Shown here: one piece after another, positions 6,796 through 10,807 of the stretch
Position numbering within the stretch: position 1 is the stretch's first letter
How the letters are laid out: every line of letters begins with the position of its first letter
Source of the DNA: Candidatus Peregrinibacteria bacterium
GTDB taxonomy: Bacteria; Patescibacteriota; Gracilibacteria; Peribacterales; Peribacteraceae
NCBI GenBank assembly: GCA_030638845.1
Contig: DAOWDW010000003.1
Location: forward strand, 1 to 10,807
Length of the DNA stretch: 10,807 nt
Direction: 5' to 3'
Notes under the pieces: model-generated
Database searches by the model: none
What the model was told of the DNA's origin: nothing
The model's input: the letters and a program-made list of their open reading frames with translations, nothing else
Program-made: the position numbers and the translations under genes

Positions 6796-7896
6796 ATGTC
6801 TAATGTTGTTTCACAATCCGGCGCCACCTCTCAGCAGGGAGCAAAACAGTTTGTCCTCGATTTAGATGAACTGCTTCACAACCTATTTCTTGTTCTTACA
6901 GAAAAAGAATCTACTGTAATAAAACGTCGTTTTGCATTGCAGGGAAATTCTAAAGAAACGCTCGAGAAAATTGGTAAACACTTCAATGTAACCCGTGAAA
7001 GAATTCGCCAAATTGAAAGCATTGCATTATCTAAATTAAGAAGAACTGTTCGTACAACAAGATTAGATGAAGTTAATGACATGGGTAAAAGAATACTTCA
7101 AGCAAAGGGAGGAGTAATGACAGAAGACAATATTATCTCCGAGGTTTTGCAGCATATTCAAGGTGGACATGAAATGGACGGAGCTGTTCTTCGTCTTTCA
7201 TTCTCTATAGATACCGAAATGCATAGAGGTGGAAAAAGTAATACATTTAGACCTTTCTGGAGATTGGAATCTCTTGCCATGCAAGACATTCAACTTATTG
7301 TGAATAACGCAGTTAAAATTCTTAAGAAAAGAAAGGCATGTATGCAGACTGATGAAGTTGTATCTGCTCTTCAATCATTAAATTTATTTGAAGGTCGTAT
7401 GCCAAGTAACGAACTTATAATTAGTTGTTTAAGTATAGATGAAAGATTGCGTGAAATTCCTGAGGGCTGGGGTCTTACTGACTGGCGTTTTGTTAGACCA
7501 CGAAGTATTCGCGATAAAGTAGAAATTATTCTAAAGAAAATTGGGGAACCTCTTCACTTTATGGAAATTGCAAATAAAATTCGTGAAGCAGGATTTGACC
7601 ATAAGAATGTTACTGTTCAGGCAGTACATAACGAACTCATTCGCTATCCTCAATTTGTATTAGTTGGTAGAGGACTTTATGCACTTAGAGAGTGGGGTTA
7701 CGAGCCAGGAACTGTTGCAGATGTTATTGAAAATATTCTTAGGGATAAAGGACCTCTTTCAAAGAGAGAGATAATTACAGAAGTTGCCAAACAGAGAACA
7801 GTTAAGGTGGGAACTATATCTCTAAATCTACAGAAGATGCCTTACTTCACTCGTGTTGGACGTGCTGTATATGCTTTTGATGAAGCGAAGAAATAA
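6796..7896 (+). CDS. Sigma-region-4 plus HARE-HTH winged-helix transcription regulator (delta-like)
   Basis: The 366-residue protein opens with an isolated sigma-70 region 4 (about 31-84: LTEKESTVIKRRFAL, then IGKHFNVTRERIRQIESIAL), matching the -35-binding HTH of primary sigma factors, but has no region 2 or 3. It therefore cannot act as a complete sigma factor. The middle (~105-230) is a helical and winged-helix-like region. Residues 236-300 (SIRDKVEIILKKIGEPLHFMEIANKI ending in GRGLYALREWG) match the HARE-HTH domain shared with RNA polymerase delta (RpoE) and ASXL proteins. A further winged helix with the same 'G.. xVY/LYA' ending covers ~305-362 (FTRVGRAVYAFDE). A role as an RNA-polymerase-associated regulator that may bind a -35 element is inferred. 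It starts after a pyrimidine tract and not a Shine-Dalgarno site. A lipoprotein gene follows after 35 bases. Confidence 0.82.
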   Translation: MSNVVSQSGATSQQGAKQFVLDLDELLHNLFLVLTEKESTVIKRRFALQGNSKETLEKIGKHFNVTRERIRQIESIALSKLRRTVRTTRLDEVNDMGKRILQAKGGVMTEDNIISEVLQHIQGGHEMDGAVLRLSFSIDTEMHRGGKSNTFRPFWRLESLAMQDIQLIVNNAVKILKKRKACMQTDEVVSALQSLNLFEGRMPSNELIISCLSIDERLREIPEGWGLTDWRFVRPRSIRDKVEIILKKIGEPLHFMEIANKIREAGFDHKNVTVQAVHNELIRYPQFVLVGRGLYALREWGYEPGTVADVIENILRDKGPLSKREIITEVAKQRTVKVGTISLNLQKMPYFTRVGRAVYAFDEAKK

Positions 7897-7931
7897 GATT
7901 ATTCTTCTTCTATCTTCCCTTTAAATAATTT

Positions 7932-8768
7932 ATGTGTAATGTTTTTTCATCTCGATCGTGTATATATTTTTTACTAGCACTTAGCTTAAGCTTTCTTACT
8001 TCTTGTTTTAATGAAATAGAAAGATTGCCTCTCCCAGAAGGAGTACAGATTATTTCTGGAGTTGTAAGACCTGCAAAGCTTTCATTGGTTAGACGTGGTA
8101 CTCATATTTTATATCAAGATACTTTGCAGCATGTGTACCTTGAAAGTACTATTGTAAATTTAGCTCAACATGAAAATTCATTAGTTTCACTTAGTGGAAT
8201 TTATGAAATGAATTCAGATTCTAACTCCCTTCCTGTATTTGTCGTTGAAAGCATTCTTGAATCTGAAGATACTACAAAAGAATGGAAATTATCTATATTA
8301 GATGTAACTGTAAAGACACCTGTAGATTGGGAAAGGCATCAGTCTTTTGGAGGTGTTCATTTTACTGCTTCTGGTAGTAGTCAGGCTGTTGTAAGTCTCT
8401 CTAGAGAACCACTTGAGGAAGAGGTTCCTTCTGGGGAATCTATTGCCATAAGTGGTAAGCCTGCATTCAGGCAAATTGATGAAGCTCTTGGGGTGCAGAC
8501 AGTATTTGTATTACTAGAAAACGACATGTTAGTTCTTACATTCAATCCAAATAAAAGTGTGAATGAAGAAATACTTCGCATTCAATGGACAAAGCTTTTG
8601 TCTACTCTTAGCTTTTCATTACAATCATCTTCATCTGTTATTTCTGGTAGTGGCTCTAGCGGTAATGGTGCTCCATGCGGGGGTCCTGCAGGACTTCTAT
8701 GTCCTACCGGAGAGTATTGTGAGGTTACAGATTTTAAAGAGGACATAGGGTCTTGTAAGAAGATATAG
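7932..8768 (+). CDS. Predicted lipoprotein with a C-terminal Cys-rich tail
   Basis: The 278-residue protein has a signal peptide with hydrophobic core IYFLLALSLSFL (11-22) and lipobox LTSC (22-25), so Cys25 would be lipidated after signal peptidase II cleavage and the protein anchored outside the cytoplasmic membrane. The body (~35-230) alternates beta-strand-like segments with acidic turns and shows no catalytic motif that I recognise. A Ser/Gly-rich linker (231-247: SSSSVISGSGSSGNG) leads to a compact tail with Cys at 249, 257, 263 and 275, pattern APCGGPAGLLCPTGEYC...GSC. The tail is probably a small two-disulfide module of the 'CGG-AG-CP-G--C' kind. The gene begins 35 bases after the HARE-type gene with no own promoter seen, so it is likely co-transcribed. 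Function is unknown. The very N-terminal Cys2 and Cys10 are oddities of the signal peptide. Confidence 0.7.
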   Translation: MCNVFSSRSCIYFLLALSLSFLTSCFNEIERLPLPEGVQIISGVVRPAKLSLVRRGTHILYQDTLQHVYLESTIVNLAQHENSLVSLSGIYEMNSDSNSLPVFVVESILESEDTTKEWKLSILDVTVKTPVDWERHQSFGGVHFTASGSSQAVVSLSREPLEEEVPSGESIAISGKPAFRQIDEALGVQTVFVLLENDMLVLTFNPNKSVNEEILRIQWTKLLSTLSFSLQSSSSVISGSGSSGNGAPCGGPAGLLCPTGEYCEVTDFKEDIGSCKKI

Positions 8769-8775
8769 GGTTAAT

Positions 8776-8841
8776 AATTTCGAAGCTCGAAATCCGAAAA
8801 AAGAATTTATAATATTTCGATATTCGATATTCGAAATTTTT
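8776..8841. repeat. Intergenic 'TTCGAA' inverted-repeat cluster downstream of the lipoprotein gene
   Basis: ATTTCGA and its reverse complement TCGAAAT occur twice as facing pairs: 8777-8783 with 8787-8793 (loop AGC), and 8814-8820 with 8831-8837 (loop 10, holding two more TATTCGA-like units). The outer copies can also pair with each other. A T-run (8837-8841) follows the last arm, so the second hairpin may end the lipoprotein transcript eight bases or more after its TAG stop. The wording resembles TTCGAA-type interspersed repeats that I recall from candidate-phyla genomes. Confidence 0.65.
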
Positions 8842-8842
8842 C

Positions 8843-8873
8843 ATATGATTTCTATTTTGAAAATAAATCATAT
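8843..8873. repeat. 31-bp palindrome (9-bp arms with a nested inner inverted repeat)
   Basis: ATATGATTT (8843-8851) is the exact reverse complement of AAATCATAT (8865-8873). Inside the 13-base interval, ATTTT (8854-8858) faces AAAAT (8860-8864) around a single G, so almost the whole stretch is palindromic. It could be a cruciform, a terminator-like stem, or a protein-binding site upstream of recA. It is entirely AT-rich, which weakens any RNA-terminator reading. Confidence 0.55.
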
Positions 8874-8896
8874 TAACTAGTTAGATATAAATAATG

Positions 8897-8914
8897 GGTG
8901 TACGAGTATACACC
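8897..8914 (+). promoter_or_regulatory. Operator-like palindrome, distal copy upstream of recA
   Basis: GGTGTA, six bases (CGAGTA), then TACACC form a perfect 6+6 inverted repeat over 18 bp. A second copy with the same length and spacing lies 80 bp downstream. Two copies in the recA promoter region suggest the binding site of a dimeric repressor, most naturally LexA. The wording is unlike the E. coli (CTGT-N8-ACAG) or Bacillus (GAAC-N4-GTTC) SOS boxes. Confidence 0.55.
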
Positions 8915-8948
8915 ACAATAATTTCAATTGCCTTGCAAGTGTAGTTTT

Positions 8949-8976
8949 TTGACTTGTATTTCTAATTATATACAGT
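8949..8976 (+). promoter_or_regulatory. Predicted recA promoter
   Basis: TTGACT (8949-8954; 5 of 6), a 16-base spacer and TACAGT (8971-8976; 4 of 6) precede recA. The start would fall near 8983, inside the proximal operator-like element that begins right after the -10. An alternative -10, TATATA or TATACA at 8967-8974, has poor spacing to any -35. The leader to the ATG at 9022 is about 40 bases and ends in CTCCCCTACCC with no Shine-Dalgarno. Confidence 0.42.
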
Positions 8977-8994
8977 GGTGTACAACCATTCACC
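8977..8994 (+). promoter_or_regulatory. Operator-like palindrome, proximal copy overlapping the predicted recA transcription start
   Basis: GGTGTA, six bases (CAACCA), then TTCACC: five of six arm positions pair. It shares GGTGTAC, the internal A five bases from the left arm, and the CACC end with the distal copy at 8897-8914. It abuts the predicted -10 and covers the predicted start site, the classical position for a repressor of recA. No lexA gene lies in this window. Confidence 0.55.
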
Positions 8995-9021
8995 TTTAAA
9001 TTATTTCTCCCCTACCCTAAC

Positions 9022-10110
9022 ATGCCAAAAGCATCCTCTACCCCTGTAAAAGTTATGACAATGTCTTCTCAAAGTTCTACTTCTGGTTCTAAAAAAGAAG
9101 AATCATCTAAAGCAGAAGCAATTACTCAAGCTCTAGCTCAAATAGAAAAACAATATGGAGTTAGTGCAATTATGAAAATGAATGAAAATCATTCAAAAAA
9201 TATTAAAAGATACCCTTCCGGATCTCTTTCTTTAGATATTGCTCTTGGTGGTGGTATTCCAGAAGGAAGAATAATAGAAATATTTGGACCAGAAAGTTCT
9301 GGTAAAACAACTCTTGCTCTTCATGCTATTGCAGAAGTTCAGAAAAAAGGAGGAAGAGCAGCGTTTATAGATGCAGAACATGCATTAGATATTCAGTACG
9401 CAAAGAAAATTGGAGTTTCCATAGATCAACTTTTAGTTTCTCAACCAGATAGCGGAGAACAAGCTCTAGAAATAACAGAGACACTTGTAAGAAGTGGAGC
9501 TGTAGATATTTTAGTTATAGATTCTGTTGCCGCCCTTACTCCTCAGGCAGAAATAGATGGAATGATGGGAGATAGTCACATGGGATTGCAAGCAAGGTTA
9601 ATGAGTCAAGCTCTACGAAAATTAACTTCTATAGTTAGTAAAACTAATTGCAGTGTTATTTTCATAAATCAAATTCGTATGAAAATTGGTGTTATGTTTG
9701 GAAATCCAGAAACTACTACTGGGGGAAATGCTCTTAAATTTTATGCTTCACTTAGATTAGATGTAAGGAGAATTGATAAAATATTAGAAAAGGCAGTTAT
9801 AGAAGGAGGCGCAAAAGAACAAGAAATAGTTGGGAATAGAACCAGAGTAAAAGTGGTAAAAAATAAAGTTGCTCCTCCATTTAGACAGGCAGAGTTTGAT
9901 ATTTTGTATGCAAAAGGAATAAGTATAGAAGGAGACATACTAGATTTAGGTGTTAAATATGGAGTATTAGAAAGGTCTGGTGCATATTATAGATATGGAG
10001 AAGATACAATTGGTCAAGGAAGAGAACAAGCTCGTATATTTTTAAAGGAAAATAGTAAATTATCTGAAAAACTCATGAAAGAAATTAAGAAGTGCGTAGA
10101 TATTTCTTAA
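9022..10110 (+). CDS. recA: Recombinase A
   Basis: RecA forms ATP-dependent filaments on single-stranded DNA for strand exchange and stimulates LexA self-cleavage. In the 362 residues: Walker [10 protein letters not shown] (89-97), the catalytic Glu in DAEHALD (117-123), Walker [10 protein letters not shown] (164-172), loop L1 around [10 protein letters not shown] (181-190), and [22 protein letters not shown] (214-235) with loop L2. Further on, [20 protein letters not shown] is classical RecA core. Differences from E. coli: a Ser/Lys-rich, low-complexity N-terminal extension of about 28 residues before [14 protein letters not shown], with Met12 and Met14 as alternative starts; an insertion of about eight residues (near 251-270, [20 protein letters not shown]) where E. 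coli has a short loop; and a short basic C-terminus without the acidic tail. Two operator-like palindromes upstream suggest damage control. The gene appears monocistronic. Confidence 0.98.
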   Translation: MPKASSTPVKVMTMSSQSSTSGSKKEESSKAEAITQALAQIEKQYGVSAIMKMNENHSKNIKRYPSGSLSLDIALGGGIPEGRIIEIFGPESSGKTTLALHAIAEVQKKGGRAAFIDAEHALDIQYAKKIGVSIDQLLVSQPDSGEQALEITETLVRSGAVDILVIDSVAALTPQAEIDGMMGDSHMGLQARLMSQALRKLTSIVSKTNCSVIFINQIRMKIGVMFGNPETTTGGNALKFYASLRLDVRRIDKILEKAVIEGGAKEQEIVGNRTRVKVVKNKVAPPFRQAEFDILYAKGISIEGDILDLGVKYGVLERSGAYYRYGEDTIGQGREQARIFLKENSKLSEKLMKEIKKCVDIS

Positions 10111-10112
10111 AG

Positions 10113-10205
10113 TTTTACACATTTATTCCACAATTGTTTAAGAGATAGATAAAAAGTTATCCACACTTGCTTATCTATCTCTTGTGCTTTATGTTTTTTT
10201 CCACA
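10113..10205 (+). promoter_or_regulatory. Cluster of four DnaA-box-like 9-mers between recA and dnaB
   Basis: All four are on the same strand: TTTTACACA (10113-10121; 7 of 9 to TTATCCACA), TATTCCACA (10124-10132; 7 of 9), TTATCCACA (10157-10165; perfect), and TTTTCCACA (10197-10205; 8 of 9). The first three starts are spaced 11 and 33 bases apart, multiples of about one helical turn. An AT-rich stretch (about 10206-10245) follows. This fits either an origin-type DnaA assembly or DnaA control of dnaB transcription. Confidence 0.5.
10140..10183 (+). other. Hairpin carrying the perfect DnaA box in its apex; possible recA terminator
   Basis: AAGAGATAGATAA (10140-10152) pairs perfectly with TTATCTATCTCTT (10171-10183), 13 bp. 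Inside, AAGT (10154-10157) pairs with ACTT (10165-10168), leaving TATCCAC as the apical loop, so the DnaA box spans the inner stem and loop. Seven T residues follow ten bases later (10194-10200). As RNA it could help end the recA transcript, but the stem is AU-rich and the T-run is offset, so it is not a textbook terminator. Confidence 0.6.
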
Positions 10206-10209
10206 TTAT

Positions 10210-10225
10210 TTTCATAGATATGAAA
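10210..10225. repeat. 16-bp palindrome upstream of dnaB
   Basis: TTTCATA (10210-10216) and TATGAAA (10219-10225) are exact reverse complements around GA. It lies just after the last DnaA-box-like site in the AT-rich part of the gap. A protein-binding site is possible; no known operator is matched. The remaining bases up to 10293 hold only a weak -10-like CATACT (10279-10284) without a clear -35, nine bases before the dnaB ATG. Confidence 0.4.
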
Positions 10226-10293
10226 TTAAAAAAGAAATAAGGCAAACTTAGTGTCTTTATTCGAAGTACCTAAGAGTGCATACTACCTCTCCA

Positions 10294-10807
10294 ATGCCAA
10301 TAGATACAATTAACCAATCGGCTACTTTAGCTACTCAGCCTCATTCTACAGATGCAGAGAGAACAGTTTTAGGTGCTCTTTTATTAGATCCTGATGCGAT
10401 TATTAAAGTATCTGATTTTCTTATTCCTTCAGATTTTTATGATCCAACATACAGAAAAATTTATCAGGCAATAACTGATTTGCATACAGATCATGAGCCA
10501 ATAGACTTTGTCACAGTTAATTCTAGGCTTGCTGGAGATAAAAAAATTCAAGATATTGGAGGAAGTGCTTTTCTTGCAGATATTGCGTCTGAAGTTCCAA
10601 CTTCTTCCCATGTATATCAGTATGGTCAAATTGTTAAAACAAAAGCAGTAAGGAGAAGAATAATAGAAGCTGGAGATAAAATAAAAGGAATGGGATTTGA
10701 AGAAGATCGTGCTATTCCAGATGTGCTTGAGGATGTTGAAAGAACTGTTTTTCAAATATCCAATACATTTCTTAAAGAGAAATTTATTCATATTCGAGAT
10801 ATTCTTC
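10294..10807 (+). CDS. dnaB: Replicative DNA helicase DnaB, N-terminal part (runs off the window)
   Basis: Translation from the ATG at 10294 is open to the window edge (171 codons). It reads MPIDTINQSATLATQPHSTDAERTVLGALL...: the PHSTDAERTVLGALLLDP opening is the DnaB N-terminal domain signature. FLIPSDFYDPTYRKIYQAI follows, then EPIDFVTV, GGSAFLADIASEVPTSSHV, and the linker-helix region with AVRRRIIEAGDKI and DVLEDVERTVFQIS. This is the all-helical domain that forms the hexamer collar and contacts primase. The RecA-like ATPase domain lies beyond the window. DnaB is the hexameric helicase loaded at the origin by DnaA and a loader. The start is chosen because the family begins about 15-20 residues before the P(H/P)s-EAE motif. 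The leader has TACCTCTCCA just before the ATG and no Shine-Dalgarno. Confidence 0.96.
   Translation, partial: MPIDTINQSATLATQPHSTDAERTVLGALLLDPDAIIKVSDFLIPSDFYDPTYRKIYQAITDLHTDHEPIDFVTVNSRLAGDKKIQDIGGSAFLADIASEVPTSSHVYQYGQIVKTKAVRRRIIEAGDKIKGMGFEEDRAIPDVLEDVERTVFQISNTFLKEKFIHIRDIL

Noticed and set aside
10429..10791. 120-codon minus-strand open frame at the right end
   Set aside because: It is antisense to an unmistakable dnaB reading frame on the plus strand and its product is low-complexity Phe/Ile/Ser/Asn.
1..10807. Gracilibacteria-type TGA=Gly code
   Set aside because: Every gene reads full length with TGA as stop and none contains an in-frame TGA, so no recoding is needed.

Overview
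The window is a low-GC bacterial chromosome segment of housekeeping genes. It looks like a Candidate Phyla Radiation (Patescibacteria) genome. The reasons are the AT-rich composition, the absence of recognisable purine-rich Shine-Dalgarno sites, minimal operons, a sigma-region-4/HARE-type regulator, a short RuvX, and a Cys-tailed lipoprotein. The assignment is an inference from style, not from a marker search. The genetic code is standard: no in-frame TGA interrupts any gene, and the nine visible stops are six TAA and three TAG.

Layout. 1-1992 (+): the 3' part of a Vps62-like protein followed by a small membrane protein. 1993-2162: a convergent gap holding a tandem and inverted 'TCTGTG' repeat. 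2163-3941 (-): glmS, facing away from 4055-4702 (+): rpsT and a short ruvX/yqgF. 4705-6513 (-): a 602-aa sigma-70 factor with an extra helix-turn-helix at each end. Across a divergent 282-bp promoter region, 6796-7896 (+) encodes a sigma-region-4 plus winged-helix (HARE) protein, then a lipoprotein (7932-8768). 8769-9021: a 'TTCGAA' repeat, a long palindrome, and two copies of an 18-bp operator-like element before recA (9022-10110). 10111-10293: a cluster of DnaA-box-like 9-mers, one of them perfect and lying in the apex of a hairpin. 10294 to the window end: the 5' part of dnaB.

How the parts fit. The right half joins transcription control (two sigma-type proteins read from one divergent promoter region) to DNA replication and repair (recA, dnaB). 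The recA operators fit an SOS repressor with an unfamiliar target site. The DnaA boxes fit either an origin or DnaA control of dnaB. Promoters for glmS and the sigma gene place the predicted transcription start at the ATG, so leaderless translation is likely. The strongest candidates for something undescribed are the double-HTH sigma factor, the GGTGTA-N6-TNCACC operator pair, and the DnaA-box hairpin.
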